Of a stretch of DNA of 64,000 nucleotides, positions 41,231 to 58,470 are shown one piece after another. The notes under the pieces were generated by a model. It saw nothing but the letters and a program-made list of their open reading frames with translations, was not told the origin of the DNA and made no database searches. The translations under genes were made by a program, and so were the position numbers. Source of the stretch: Leptospira noguchii serovar Panama str. CZ214 (GTDB lineage Bacteria > Spirochaetota > Leptospiria > Leptospirales > Leptospiraceae); NCBI RefSeq assembly GCF_000306255.2, contig NZ_AKWY02000001.1:1-64000 (forward strand). Direction: 5' to 3'. How positions within the stretch are numbered: position 1 is the stretch's first letter; every line of letters starts with the position of its first letter.

Positions 41231-42061
41231 TTCATAAAATATTTTAAAGTCAGACTTAGATTTCAGTTACTTTGGTATCAATAGATCTGATTCATAAGAG
41301 AATAATAACCATCTATACAAGTTCTCTGTTTTTAAAATGTAGGACTTATAACAGAATTTCTTTTATGAATTATTGTTTCTTACCTTGATGATCAAAACTT
41401 GTTTCAAAACCTCAGAATATAGGAACTCATACGGGAGATAAGTCCGAAAAAGATAATTTAAAAATCTTTAAATTTTTCAAAGAAACATAATGCGAGAACT
41501 ACAACCTTTTATTAATAGTTCAATAGTATTCTTTTTGAATTCGTGCTTATAATATTTTGGGTCTTCTCTTTTGTACAACAGCGACCAATTCGAAAAAGTT
41601 TTAAAACTTAGAACAATTTTAAATGTAGGAACTACTTTAATATGAGTTCAGTGTAAGAAATCCATAGCTCATTCTTTTAAAAAAAGTAGGAATGAATTTA
41701 CAAATCTGTTTCTTAAAATGTAAAGACCATTGCGTTATAATTTCGAGAATCACTATAAGATCAATTTCATATAGAAATTGAATCGTGCGATCATTCTTTT
41801 TTAGGTTTTTACAGAAGATTTCCTAAGTTGCTTATAGATTGGTATATTAGATTTACTTTATCACGGAAGAAGATAGAAGTCTTGAATACTATAAAAAATT
41901 TTTACATTTTTAATTGTTTTTAAAACAAGACTCGTCATTCTAAAAAACTAAGAAATCAATCTCTTAAACAAAACCTACAGTAAAAACGTAGTTTAAAAAT
42001 TATAAGAAAAATCATCTTACTTTGAAACAAAAAAACCCGGTGCAATTCCGAGCCTTCAAAA

Positions 42062-42077
42062 TGTTTCATGTGAAACA
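42062..42077. promoter_or_regulatory. parS-like ParB binding site 2
   Basis: TGTTTCATGTGAAACA matches the parS consensus in 15 of 16 bases, with one central change. It is intergenic, 103 bp beyond the mnmG stop. Confidence 0.85.
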
Positions 42078-42179
42078 CAGATAAGATTTAGTTTCTTGTC
42101 GAAACTCCAACAGCAAATTGTAGAAAAAACCTCAAACTTTAGTAAGGAGTTCCTATCACTTACAGTGAACCGACAACAA

Positions 42180-44087
<1,908 letters not shown>

Positions 44088-44187
44088 TTAGATTCAACTT
44101 CCTGAAAATTAATTATAGATTTTAGAATGAGATGTATTTCAAGGTTCAAGCTTTACGATTACAAGATGAATCGACAAGAGACCCGAC

Positions 44188-45154
<967 letters not shown>

Positions 45155-45159
45155 AAAAA

Positions 45160-46092
45160 ATGAAATCGTTTCAATTGGATGAACTCTTAGGACAAGAAGT
45201 CGCTCTTACGTTTTTAAAAAGATACACTTCTAAACCGGAAATGATTCCACCTCTTTTAATTTTCCACGGGCCGGATGGAACCGGAAAAGAATCTGCATCC
45301 GAACGATTTATTAAAAACGTATTGTGCTTCGAAGGAACTTCTTGTGGGGTTTGTGCTTCCTGTAAATCGTTTATGCACAACTCACATCCGGATTATATTC
45401 GTTTTCCAGAAGAAAGTGGTAAGATCATTCCAATTGGAAGCGAAGATAATCCCGAAGAATTTTCAATCCGATGGTTGATTCGTTCCCGATTGAATTACCG
45501 TCCTCATCTTTCTATATTTCGATTTATAGTTTTTCCAGATGCTTCCCTTATCGGGAATGAAGCGGAAACGGCACTTTTAAAATCTTTAGAAGAGGCACCT
45601 TCTTTTTCTAGATTTATTTTTATTGTAAATAATTTAGATAAACTGAAAGAAACGATTATAAGTAGAGCTATTTGTATTCCTTTTCAATACCTTAATCAAA
45701 AAGATCTTAGAAAAATAAATACAAGTTTAGGTCTTTCCACCTTACCACTTCAAGGTGGAAGCCTTATATCCTCGGAATGCCCGAAAGAAGTGTTAGATTT
45801 AGTTCAAGAAAAAATAAAAGATCGATTAGAAACCGGGCTAGATCTTTTAAAACTTGAATCGTGGATTCTTTCTTATAAGGACGAACATCCGGAATGGAAG
45901 GAAAATTTTTCTTATAAAGAATTTTTAGAACTCGTAAGTCTTGTATTAGTGTACGAATATACAAGAGTCGATTACGAAAGTAATCTCTCGAAGTTAGAAG
46001 CCATCTTTCAATTTAAAACAGAACTTCACAAAAAAATAATTGGAATCGATTCAATTGCTCTCTCAAGATTATTTTTTAAACTTTCTATTTAG
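45160..46092 (+). CDS. holB: DNA polymerase III delta-prime-like subunit (HolB)
   Basis: The protein of about 310 residues resembles the clamp-loader delta-prime subunit. It has the N-terminal LLGQEVALTFLKRY, a modified P-loop FHGPDGTGKESASERFI (Glu instead of Thr/Ser after the Lys), a zinc cluster (CFEGTSCGVCASCK), the LLKSLEEAPSFSRFIFIVNN sensor segment and the TIISRAICIPF motif. Delta-prime normally binds ATP poorly or not at all, consistent with the altered P-loop. ATG 45160 is preferred; TTG 45133 would overlap ilvE. It stands upstream of dnaA and is a clamp-loader partner of DnaX (18067). Confidence 0.86.
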   Translation: MKSFQLDELLGQEVALTFLKRYTSKPEMIPPLLIFHGPDGTGKESASERFIKNVLCFEGTSCGVCASCKSFMHNSHPDYIRFPEESGKIIPIGSEDNPEEFSIRWLIRSRLNYRPHLSIFRFIVFPDASLIGNEAETALLKSLEEAPSFSRFIFIVNNLDKLKETIISRAICIPFQYLNQKDLRKINTSLGLSTLPLQGGSLISSECPKEVLDLVQEKIKDRLETGLDLLKLESWILSYKDEHPEWKENFSYKEFLELVSLVLVYEYTRVDYESNLSKLEAIFQFKTELHKKIIGIDSIALSRLFFKLSI

Positions 46093-46564
46093 AGTATATT
46101 CTAAATTTTGAATATATCTTACCTTACAATAATTAAATAGCCGTTAGTAAAAATAAATCTATTGCAGGATTGCGACATAATTAATTATCCAAAACATAAA
46201 CGGATTCTTTTTTCAGTGAAATGTTCTAATTCTGGAATTTTCATTTGAGTACAAGACTTCTTTTAAAAATACTGTATTCTCATTCATTGAATTCTATAAT
46301 TGAAAAGTCCGTCAGATGTAAGAATTTACACAAAAATTTAACAATCGAAAGTCATCCGAAAAGTATCACCACATAAAAAACTTAATTTTTCGGATCTACT
46401 TCGTTTTGATAAAAATTCACCGACAGTTGTTTTAATCGATTTTTTTTGAAATTTTAGAATGCTTTAAATGAAAGATCACTGAATTCAATCGAATTGAAAA
46501 AATACTTTTTAATTCGAATCTGTATAACGCTCTTCAAAAGAGTTAATTGTTTCTGGAGGAAAAA
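46093..46564. other. Upstream region of dnaA
   Basis: 472 bp, AT-rich, without a gene. It includes ATTTACACA (46324-46332), one mismatch from the relaxed DnaA box TTWTNCACA, and an ATTAATTATCC stretch. It probably carries the dnaA promoter, but no clear -35/-10 pair stands out. Confidence 0.45.
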
Positions 46565-47878
<1,314 letters not shown>

Positions 47879-47936
47879 GATTTCATTTTTTTGTTATTAT
47901 AGTTTCTACATGAATTTCCCTTCGTGGTACTTTGTT

Positions 47937-47958
47937 AAGCCACCATTTTGGCTTTTTG
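47937..47958 (+). terminator. Terminator of dnaA
   Basis: AAGCCA-(6 nt)-TGGCTT followed by TTTG; it lies 58 bp after the stop codon. Confidence 0.7.
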
Positions 47959-48409
47959 TATAAATCAGTAATTCCAAATACGGGATGATATTCAACATAC
48001 TGTTAAAAATCCTATCTTTTCTTCTTTGGTTTTGTTATCGTCGATTTCTTACGGTAGTTGATTTAAACTCATTTATTTGACGGGGCTCAGTTGAATCTTT
48101 TTGAACCTTTGTCAACGAAGTTAGAAAAACTTCTTTTCAACATAAAAAAATGCGTTTTTATCCTTTTGGTTTCGTACGCTGTATTCAATTAATTTAATGG
48201 ACCTTTAAAAGGTAGAAGTTTTCAAAAATTATGTATAACTTGAAATTGTTAATCTTTTTTGACGTGAATTCGGAGTAAAAAATTAAGAAAGAATTTTTTT
48301 AAAATTTGTATTACCATATCTATAAAATTGAATACCGTTTATCTTATTACAAAATACTGATTCCATGCAAAATATTAGGTATTTTATTATATAGTTATTA
48401 TCAGTATTA

Positions 48410-48520
48410 GAATTGGTTTGTAAATTCGTGATTTGCAGTAATTCCGCACTTTAGAAATCGTTCTGTAAAACTCAAATATCCTTTTATTCAGAAAAATGAA
48501 TCACGGATTTTTACGTCGAA
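48410..48520 (+). repeat. Dispersed AGTTCCCACA-type repeat, diverged
   Basis: TAGAATTGGTTTGTAAATTC, GTGATTTGCAGTAATTCCGC and CAGAAAAATGAATCACGGAT occur in order, as at 24970-25080. Confidence 0.65.
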
Positions 48521-48873
48521 CTCACATTTTTTAAAGTAGTTCTTCACAATCTAACTTTTAAACAAGTTACCATAGTATTATTTTTACACAATTGAGTAAT
48601 AAGTTCGTCTGTCAAAAATTATAATCTGTCAATTAGACTTTAGAAATTTATAAACTGATTAAGGTGTTACTACAGATTCTTATCAAATTGATTACCGTAA
48701 ATTTTTTATTACAAAGTTCCATTTAATAGCAAATCATTGAGTATTTATTATATAATTTCAATTCAGAATCTCTTACAAAAAGCTTATTATTTTTTAAAAT
48801 TTGAAACTGATTTTAAAATGCGAGAGCTCATAAAAAAACTACAAATTCATAAATGTTCAGAGTTCAAAGATAG

Positions 48874-48975
48874 TAGAGTTATTGAAAAATCCCATAGTTC
48901 AGTTTAACAAACTACTTCAATTGACCGTTTCCATCAAAGAGAAACTAATTGAGAATTCATTTTTCAACAACTCTA
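48874..48975 (+). repeat. MITE-like terminal-inverted-repeat element, copy 8
   Basis: Starts TAGAGTTATTGAAAAATCCC, ends ATTTTTCAACAACTCTA; the interior has CATAGTTCA and TTGACCGTTTCCATCAAA. Confidence 0.88.
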
Positions 48976-49149
48976 GTGTATATAATCTGTTAATAACATA
49001 TATATTTAGTGTTTAAAAAATTTAATAATTCTGTAAATAAGACATAATGTAAAATTATTGTCGCTTATTAATGAAAAATCAACTTAGAATTATGTCGGAA
49101 AAGAAAATTCTCTTTTCAAAAAAAATGAGACATATTTCAGTATTCTTTG

Positions 49150-49186
<37 letters not shown>

Positions 49187-49244
49187 TCTACAACTGTACA
49201 ATAATAAAAACCTATTTAATTAAGAAAGAAACTAGGAGAAAAAA

Positions 49245-50366
<1,122 letters not shown>

Positions 50367-50447
50367 ATACTTTCCAATTTTATTATATAATATTTACGTT
50401 AATTATCAAAATGAGGTCTTTTATAAGTTTGATTTTAAGATTTTTAT

Positions 50448-50660
50448 CAAGAACTTGTTCCAAAATCTCAAAGAATTTTATACAATAGAGTTTTTGAAAA
50501 ATTCCATAATTCAGATCAAAAAACTGCTTTAATTTACCGTTTCCATGAAACAGAAACTGATTGAGAATTAATTTTTCAACAACTCTAATAATTTTTTAGA
50601 AATTTTTAATAAAATGCAGTAGCTTCTACTGCTGGACAGTTTTTGAACAGATCATTGTAA
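50448..50660 (+). repeat. Dispersed repeat interrupted by a MITE-like element
   Basis: CTTGTTCCAAAATCTCAAAG and ATTTTATACAA lie left of the MITE-like copy. TTTTTTAGAAATTTTTAATA and AAATGCAGTAGCTTC lie right of it. The uninterrupted order is at 12471-12540. Confidence 0.75.
50486..50587 (+). repeat. MITE-like terminal-inverted-repeat element, copy 9 (nested)
   Basis: Starts TAGAGTTTTTGAAAAATTCC, ends TAATTTTTCAACAACTCTA; the interior has CCGTTTCCATGAAACAGAAA. It lies inside another repeat, with the host sequence visible on both sides. Confidence 0.9.
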
Positions 50661-50718
50661 AATTCTATTTTATTGAGTTCTATAAAACTAAATATTATGA
50701 TTTTTTATTGTGAAATAT

Positions 50719-50819
50719 TAGAATTATTGAAAAATTCATAGTTCAGATTAACAAAACAGATTTAATTGACCGTTTACTTTAAAGAAAAACTGATTAAGAA
50801 TTGATTTTTCAACAGTCTA
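50719..50819 (+). repeat. MITE-like terminal-inverted-repeat element, copy 10
   Basis: Starts TAGAATTATTGAAAAATTCA, ends TGATTTTTCAACAGTCTA; the interior has CATAGTTCAGATTAACAAAA. Confidence 0.82.
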
Positions 50820-51143
50820 TTATTTAAAAATAAAATGTTAATTTTTCTGTCGTATAAATCTCAGTAAAATAGTGACGTAATGATTTAAAAAATGGAGTCA
50901 AACATTCGCTCGATTTTTATAAAGAAAAAAAGTTATTAAAGAATTTATAAATTAAGAAAAAGACATATTTTATAAAAATAACGTCGTTTTATTACTGAAA
51001 AAACTGTGTAATAAGTTGACGAGATTTTCGTTTCAAAGTGGAAATTTGTACGTAAATACAAAGTGATTTATTATGCAGTTATTAGTAAGAGTTTTTAATA
51101 TTTCTTTTAAAGTTTCTAGTAGTCTTTTAGTTATATATTTATA

Positions 51144-52241
51144 ATGTTTTTAAAACATCTTACCATTCAAAATTTTAGAAGTCACGAAGAGTTAAGTCTG
51201 GACTTTGATTCCAGACTTATTTTTTTCGTCGGAGATAATGGAGAGGGTAAAACCAATCTTTTAGAAGCGATTTGTATATTATCTTGGTTAAAAAGTTTCC
51301 GCGAGTCCGAAGATTCTAATCTCATTCGATGGGGTTCCGAAAATTATTTTCTCAGAGGAAGAATCAAAGAAAATCAAAAAGAATCTGTTTTAGAAATCGG
51401 ATTTACTTCTAAACCCTCTGTTAAAAGAAAATTAAAATTCAATCAGGAAGAAGTCAAAAAAAGAACAGATCTAATTGGCAAATTTATCACTGTTTTATTA
51501 ACTCCAATGGATTTAAAAATCATAGAGGGGGGCCCGGCAGAAAGAAGAAAATTTATAGACGCTTTTATTTCTTCCTTTGATCCTTCTTATCTCGAATCTT
51601 TATTGGAATATAATAAAATTCTAAAACATAGAAACGCACTTTTGAAAAGTGGGAATTCGGAGGTTTCTCATCTTTCAATCTGGGATAAAAAAATTGTAGA
51701 AAAAGGAATTTTTATACTCAACAAAAGAAAAGAAATCGTTTTAGAATTAAATTCGTTTTATAAGATTAATTTGGATAAACTAAGTGGAGGAAAGGACGGA
51801 CTTGAATTAGTTTATAAACCCAATGTAAAAGACCAAAACGAATTTCTGGAAAAACTTAACTATAACTTAAATAGAGATTTAAGACTTGGTTATACCTCGG
51901 TAGGAATTCATAGAGATGATCTTTTTATTGGGGTTGATGAAAGGGATATTACCGAATTTGGTTCCCAAGGTCAAAAGAGAAGCACCGTAATTGCTTTAAA
52001 AGCGGCAACTTTTAACTATTACAAAAACATTTTAAACACAATTCCCGTTTTACTAATTGATGACGTTATTCGAGAACTAGATGTAAAAAGAAGAGAATAC
52101 TTTGTAGACCTTGTAGTAACTGCAGGGCAGGCCTTTTTTACAACAACGGATTTAGAAGGAATTCAAGATTATGTCGGTAAACTTGAAGACCAAAAACAAA
52201 TTTTTCTAATTCGACAAGGAAAAGTCGAATCTATAAAATGA
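51144..52241 (+). CDS. recF: DNA replication and repair protein RecF
   Basis: RecF is an SMC-like ATPase that loads RecOR/RecA at gaps. The 365-residue protein has the N-terminal [20 protein letters not shown], Walker [15 protein letters not shown] (about residue 30), the signature [17 protein letters not shown] and Walker [15 protein letters not shown]. The length is typical. Its stop overlaps the next start (ATGA), indicating translational coupling with the DUF721 gene. Confidence 0.96.
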   Translation: MFLKHLTIQNFRSHEELSLDFDSRLIFFVGDNGEGKTNLLEAICILSWLKSFRESEDSNLIRWGSENYFLRGRIKENQKESVLEIGFTSKPSVKRKLKFNQEEVKKRTDLIGKFITVLLTPMDLKIIEGGPAERRKFIDAFISSFDPSYLESLLEYNKILKHRNALLKSGNSEVSHLSIWDKKIVEKGIFILNKRKEIVLELNSFYKINLDKLSGGKDGLELVYKPNVKDQNEFLEKLNYNLNRDLRLGYTSVGIHRDDLFIGVDERDITEFGSQGQKRSTVIALKAATFNYYKNILNTIPVLLIDDVIRELDVKRREYFVDLVVTAGQAFFTTTDLEGIQDYVGKLEDQKQIFLIRQGKVESIK

Positions 52242-52702
52242 AAGACGATTTGGTTTCATCTAAAAAAATCGAAACTTCGGAGTTCCGTTCCATTTTAAAC
52301 CAAATGGGAATTACGGAAGAAAATCTTCAGGAAAAAATTTCTGTTCATACTCTTAAAAACCGTTGGAAAGAAATTGTTGGTCCCGTATTCGCTTCTAATT
52401 CCGAAGTAAATTCGATTCAACTCGGTAAACTTAGAATTCTTGTATCTCATAACGCTTATAAACAAGAGTTACTTTTTTTACAAAATCGTATCATTCGAGA
52501 GTCGGCTAGATTTTTGGGAAAGGGAATTGTTCGTTCTATTGAAATTTCCATCGGTAAACTCAGTATTTCTTATTCCACAGCGACTACCGAGACCAAAGAA
52601 AAAAAAGGTTTAGAAGGTAAGGAAGATTTAATTGCTATCCTTGAAAAAGAAACCGATCCTGAAATTAAAAAACGTTACCTAGAGATTCTTCAATATCTTT
52701 AA
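52238..52702 (+). CDS. DUF721 (DciA-like) protein
   Basis: DUF721 includes DciA, the ancestral loader of the replicative helicase DnaB. The 154-residue protein has a charged N-terminal helix ([10 protein letters not shown]), the conserved [19 protein letters not shown] core, [20 protein letters not shown] and [13 protein letters not shown], then a charged tail. Its position between recF and gyrB, and overlap with recF by 4 bp, fit a replication role. No DnaC/DnaI-type loader is visible in this window. The function in spirochaetes is inferred. Confidence 0.82.
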   Translation: MKDDLVSSKKIETSEFRSILNQMGITEENLQEKISVHTLKNRWKEIVGPVFASNSEVNSIQLGKLRILVSHNAYKQELLFLQNRIIRESARFLGKGIVRSIEISIGKLSISYSTATTETKEKKGLEGKEDLIAILEKETDPEIKKRYLEILQYL

Positions 52703-52755
52703 CAACTCGATGAATTTCCTTGCCTCCCTATGGTTTTCAGGAAAACTATTCCTGA

Positions 52756-54687
<1,932 letters not shown>

Positions 54688-54704
54688 TCAAAGGGGATTT
54701 TGAA

Positions 54705-57209
54705 ATGAGTCAAGAAATGGAAAACGAAGCCAAAGTCCTAAGCTATAACATTGCTGGAAAACCAGATATTGCAGACGCTCTTAAAAACGGCGTCAGAGTT
54801 ATTCCTGTAGAAATTGAAGATCAGATGAAAGAAGCGTATCTAGGATATGCTATGTCTGTGATCGTTGGGCGCGCTCTTCCAGATGTAAGAGATGGATTAA
54901 AACCGGTTCATAGAAGAATTCTTCACGCGATGAACGAACGTGCGTGGAGAAGTGATCGCCCTTATGTTAAGTGTGCTAAGATCGTCGGGGAAGTAATCGG
55001 TAATTATCACCCTCACGGAGATGCGTCCGTTTACGAGGCACTTGTAAGAATGGTTCAGGAATTTTCTTTGAGAGTTCCTTTGATTGACGGACAGGGAAAC
55101 TTTGGTTCTATAGACGGCGATAATCCGGCGGCTTATCGATATACAGAAGCAAGGCTTGAAAAAGTCGCCGAAGAATTATTACGCGACATCGAAAAAGAAA
55201 CGGTTAGTTTTTCGCCTAACTATGATGATACGAAAGAACAACCGGATGTTTTACCTGCAAATTTTCCGAACCTACTCGTAAACGGTTCTTCTGGGATTGC
55301 GGTGGGGATGGCTACAAATATTCCCCCACACAATCTTAAGGAAACGATTGATGCGGTAATCGCGGTCATTCGGAATCCAGAAATTACGATTCCTGAAATT
55401 TTAAAAATTATACCGGGTCCAGATTTTCCTACTTCCGGAATTATCATCGGTGGGGAAGGTCTAATCTCCGCGTATTCTACCGGTAAAGGTTCAATTAGGA
55501 TCCGTTCCAAAGTAGAAATAGAAGAAAAGAAAAACGGAAGAGAAGTGATTGTAGTCACCGAAATTCCTTATCAGGTAAATAAAAAAGTACTTTTAGAAAA
55601 AATTGGAGATCTGGTTAACGAAAAACAAATTGAGGGAATTTCAGAAATTTTGGATCTTTCTGATCGAAAAGGAATTCGCGTAGAAATTCATATTAAAAAA
55701 GACGCAAACGCTCAAGTCATTCTCAATCAACTCTACAAAATGACCCAACTTCAAGTAAGTTACGGAATCACGATGCTCGCGATTTTGGATAATAAACCTA
55801 AAATTTTTAATATTAAGGAAATATTAACTGCTTACTCAGCTCATAGAAGAGAAGTTATTGTTAGAAGGACACAATTCGATTTAGATAAGGCGGAAAAACG
55901 AGCTCATATTTTAGAAGGGTTAAAAATCGCTTTAGAAAATATAGAGGATGTAATCAAGGTGATTCGCGCTTCTAAAAATCCTCCGGAAGCAAAACAACAA
56001 TTGATGGTTCGTTTTAGTTTATCCGAAGCTCAATCGGATGCGATCCTGGAGATGAGACTACAAAGACTTACTTCTCTTGAAGTTCAAAAAATCATAGATG
56101 AGTTGGAAGAAGTGAGAAAACTTATCATTGATCTAAAAGACATTCTCGCAAAACCTTCTCGCGTTAATGAAATTGTTTGTACAGAACTTCAAGAAGTAGG
56201 GGACAAGTACGGCAATAAAAGAAAAACAGAAATTTCTATTGAGACTATAGAAAGTTCTTCTTTTAATGCAGAAGATTTGATTGCGGACGAAGAAATCGTA
56301 ATTCAAATTACTTATGATCAATTTGTTAAACGTCTTCCGATTGATACTTTCAAAAGACAAAAACGGGGTGGCAAAGGAATTCAAGGTCTTTCTCAGAAAC
56401 GAGACGATGTAATTAAGATCATGAAAGCCGCCATGACTCATGATAATATTATGTTTTTCTCTAATATCGGAAAAGTTTATGTGATGAAAGCCTATGAATT
56501 ACCGATTGCTTCCAAAGAAGCTAGGGGAAAATCTCTCAAAGCAATCATCAATTTAAGAGAAGACGAATATATCTCTTCTGTTTTTACGTTTAGGGAAGAG
56601 GATATGGACAAGGATCTTCTTTTAGTAACAAGGAAAGGGTTTATTAAACGAATTCAATTGAAAGAGTTTGGAAACGTTAAAAAATCTGGAATCATTGCAA
56701 TCGGACTTAGAGAAGGAGACGAGTTGATCAAAGTAGAATCGATGACCGATAAAGACGAGGTTATGATCTTTTCTAAAAAAGGATTGGCTCTTCGAATTGA
56801 AGGTAATGTCTTTAGAGCCCAAGGAAGGACCGCTAGCGGCGTTACCGGAATGAGGCTTGCTGAAGATGACGCGATTGTGGGACTTAGCAAATATAAAGAA
56901 GGGGAAGACATATTTGTAGTTTCGGAAGAAGGTTATGGAAAACGTCTTGGCTTTGAAGAGTTTGCCGCAAAAGGTAGAGGCGGTAAAGGAATGGCTTATC
57001 TAAAGATAACCGAAAAGAACGGATTTTCTGTGGGAACTGGTTCTGTTGGAAATGAAGATGAAATCATTCTAATCACTCAACAAGGAATGACGATCCGAAT
57101 TAATGCATTCGATATTTCTAAATTAGGTAGAACTGCTGTAGGCGTTCGTATCGTGGATCTAAAAGACAACGATAAAGTACAGGATTTTACGGTCTTAGGG
57201 GATAACTGA
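54705..57209 (+). CDS. gyrA: DNA gyrase subunit A
   Basis: The breakage-reunion half of gyrase. The 834-residue protein has the winged-helix core with SVIVGRALPDVRDGLKPVHR, the quinolone-resistance region YHPHGDASVYEALVRMVQ, the catalytic Tyr in AAYRYTEARL, the coiled-coil gate, and a C-terminal beta-pinwheel with the GyrA box QKRGGKGIQG. ATG 54705 is preferred because AAAGGGGA precedes it; an in-frame TTG at 54684 overlaps the gyrB stop. The DNA gate supports a gyrase rather than a topo IV assignment. Confidence 0.99.
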   Translation: MSQEMENEAKVLSYNIAGKPDIADALKNGVRVIPVEIEDQMKEAYLGYAMSVIVGRALPDVRDGLKPVHRRILHAMNERAWRSDRPYVKCAKIVGEVIGNYHPHGDASVYEALVRMVQEFSLRVPLIDGQGNFGSIDGDNPAAYRYTEARLEKVAEELLRDIEKETVSFSPNYDDTKEQPDVLPANFPNLLVNGSSGIAVGMATNIPPHNLKETIDAVIAVIRNPEITIPEILKIIPGPDFPTSGIIIGGEGLISAYSTGKGSIRIRSKVEIEEKKNGREVIVVTEIPYQVNKKVLLEKIGDLVNEKQIEGISEILDLSDRKGIRVEIHIKKDANAQVILNQLYKMTQLQVSYGITMLAILDNKPKIFNIKEILTAYSAHRREVIVRRTQFDLDKAEKRAHILEGLKIALENIEDVIKVIRASKNPPEAKQQLMVRFSLSEAQSDAILEMRLQRLTSLEVQKIIDELEEVRKLIIDLKDILAKPSRVNEIVCTELQEVGDKYGNKRKTEISIETIESSSFNAEDLIADEEIVIQITYDQFVKRLPIDTFKRQKRGGKGIQGLSQKRDDVIKIMKAAMTHDNIMFFSNIGKVYVMKAYELPIASKEARGKSLKAIINLREDEYISSVFTFREEDMDKDLLLVTRKGFIKRIQLKEFGNVKKSGIIAIGLREGDELIKVESMTDKDEVMIFSKKGLALRIEGNVFRAQGRTASGVTGMRLAEDDAIVGLSKYKEGEDIFVVSEEGYGKRLGFEEFAAKGRGGKGMAYLKITEKNGFSVGTGSVGNEDEIILITQQGMTIRINAFDISKLGRTAVGVRIVDLKDNDKVQDFTVLGDN

Positions 57210-57213
57210 TCCA

Positions 57214-58191
57214 GTGATCCGGATCGGAAGCGTAACGATTCCAGAGAAAATTTCACTTTCTCCAATGGCGGGAATTTCGGATTCCCCTACTCGTAGAATT
57301 TGTAGAAAATTCGGAGCCGCTTTTTCTTATACCGAATTTGTAAATACGGACGAACTCGTTCATCGAGCGCCTAAGGCTCTAAAAATGTTTCGCTACAAAC
57401 CGGAAGAACGTCCGATTACGTTTCAAATTTTTGGAAACAGATTAGAAATCATTGCGGAAGCGGCAGAAATCGTTCAAGAATTAAAACCGGATATCATCGA
57501 TTTGAATATGGGCTGTTCTACTCGTAAAGTTTCCTTGCGTGGTGCAGGCGCCGGACTTTTGCGTAGACCTTTGTTGGCTGGAAAAATTATAGAAGCTATC
57601 AAAAAACGGGTAAACGTTCCAGTTACGGCTAAAATAAGAATCGGATGGGATGCGACTTCTCGCAACTATCTTGAAGTTTCTAAAATTTTAGAAGAATCCG
57701 GTGTGGACGCTCTTACGGTTCACGGTCGTACAAAAGAAATGGCTTATACAGGATTTGCAGATTGGGATGCAATCGGAGAAGTAAAATTAAATCGGAAAAT
57801 TCCAATTTTTGGAAACGGAGATATTAAAAGTTTTCAAGAGGCAAATTCTAAGATCGATAAATACTCGTTAGACGGAGTTTTGATTGGTAGAAACGCGATC
57901 GGAAATCCTTGGATTTTTTCCGGAGTTAAAAAGGAAAAATTATCTTGGTCTGAAATTTCGGATGTAGTTTTACAACACGTTCGTTGGATGATCGAAGATT
58001 ATGGAGAAGAATTTGGTTTAGTTTTATTTAGAAAACATCTCGTAAAATATTTAAACGGTCTTGAATTTGATCCTGCCTGGAAATCGGAGTTGCTGGAAAT
58101 TAAAGAATGGAATCGCTTTGAAGATTGTTTGCTTTCGGATAAAAGACAAAGCGTGTTCATTATACCTAATTTTCTTAGGCATCGATTCTGA
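57214..58191 (+). CDS. tRNA-dihydrouridine synthase
   Basis: The FMN enzyme reduces uridines in tRNA to dihydrouridine. The 325-residue protein has SLSPMAGISDSPTRRICRKFGA near the N-terminus, FQIFGNR, the catalytic Cys in IDLNMGCSTRKVSLRGAGAGLL (the usual MGCP is MGCS here), KIRIGWD, TVHGRTKEMAYTG and the late DGVLIGRNAIGNPWIF motif. It begins at GTG 57214, 4 bp after the gyrA stop, so it likely belongs to the gyrase transcript. Confidence 0.94.
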   Translation: MIRIGSVTIPEKISLSPMAGISDSPTRRICRKFGAAFSYTEFVNTDELVHRAPKALKMFRYKPEERPITFQIFGNRLEIIAEAAEIVQELKPDIIDLNMGCSTRKVSLRGAGAGLLRRPLLAGKIIEAIKKRVNVPVTAKIRIGWDATSRNYLEVSKILEESGVDALTVHGRTKEMAYTGFADWDAIGEVKLNRKIPIFGNGDIKSFQEANSKIDKYSLDGVLIGRNAIGNPWIFSGVKKEKLSWSEISDVVLQHVRWMIEDYGEEFGLVLFRKHLVKYLNGLEFDPAWKSELLEIKEWNRFEDCLLSDKRQSVFIIPNFLRHRF

Positions 58192-58470
58192 AACCGCCCA
58201 TCTTAATGACTGTAATGCGTATTACCTAACAAAAACAGATACCAAAACAATTCTCTTGGAATGCCTGTTATCTTAAAACGTTATACGACATTTTCTAAAC
58301 ATCATTTTTCAAAAAGCGATATCTTCAAGCAAAGCGTAGTGTTAATTTCTCCGTGTGTTTTGCGCGCTTTAGAATCGCGAAGTCTCGAGTTAGTACTTTC
58401 GTAATGCCTTCATTAATCCTTGACTAATTTCTCTTGAGCTTAAAAAATTCGGAAATGGAGAAGCCGCTGC

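Larger units (their letters stand above)
40489..42179. other. 1.7-kb gene-free region with repeats and a parS-like site
   Basis: No supported gene. It holds a weak terminator (40498-40540), a reversed MITE-like element (40618-40720), AGTTCCCACA repeats (40955-41250), another repeat fragment (about 41395-41540) and parS-like site 2 (42062-42077). Confidence 0.6.
50367..51143. other. dnaN-recF intergenic region with two MITE-like elements
   Basis: No supported gene. A dispersed repeat (50448-50660) is split by MITE-like copy 9 (50486-50587); copy 10 lies at 50719-50819. The last 300 bp is AT-rich; TGTGTAATA (51005-51013) is one mismatch from a reversed DnaA box. Confidence 0.6.
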
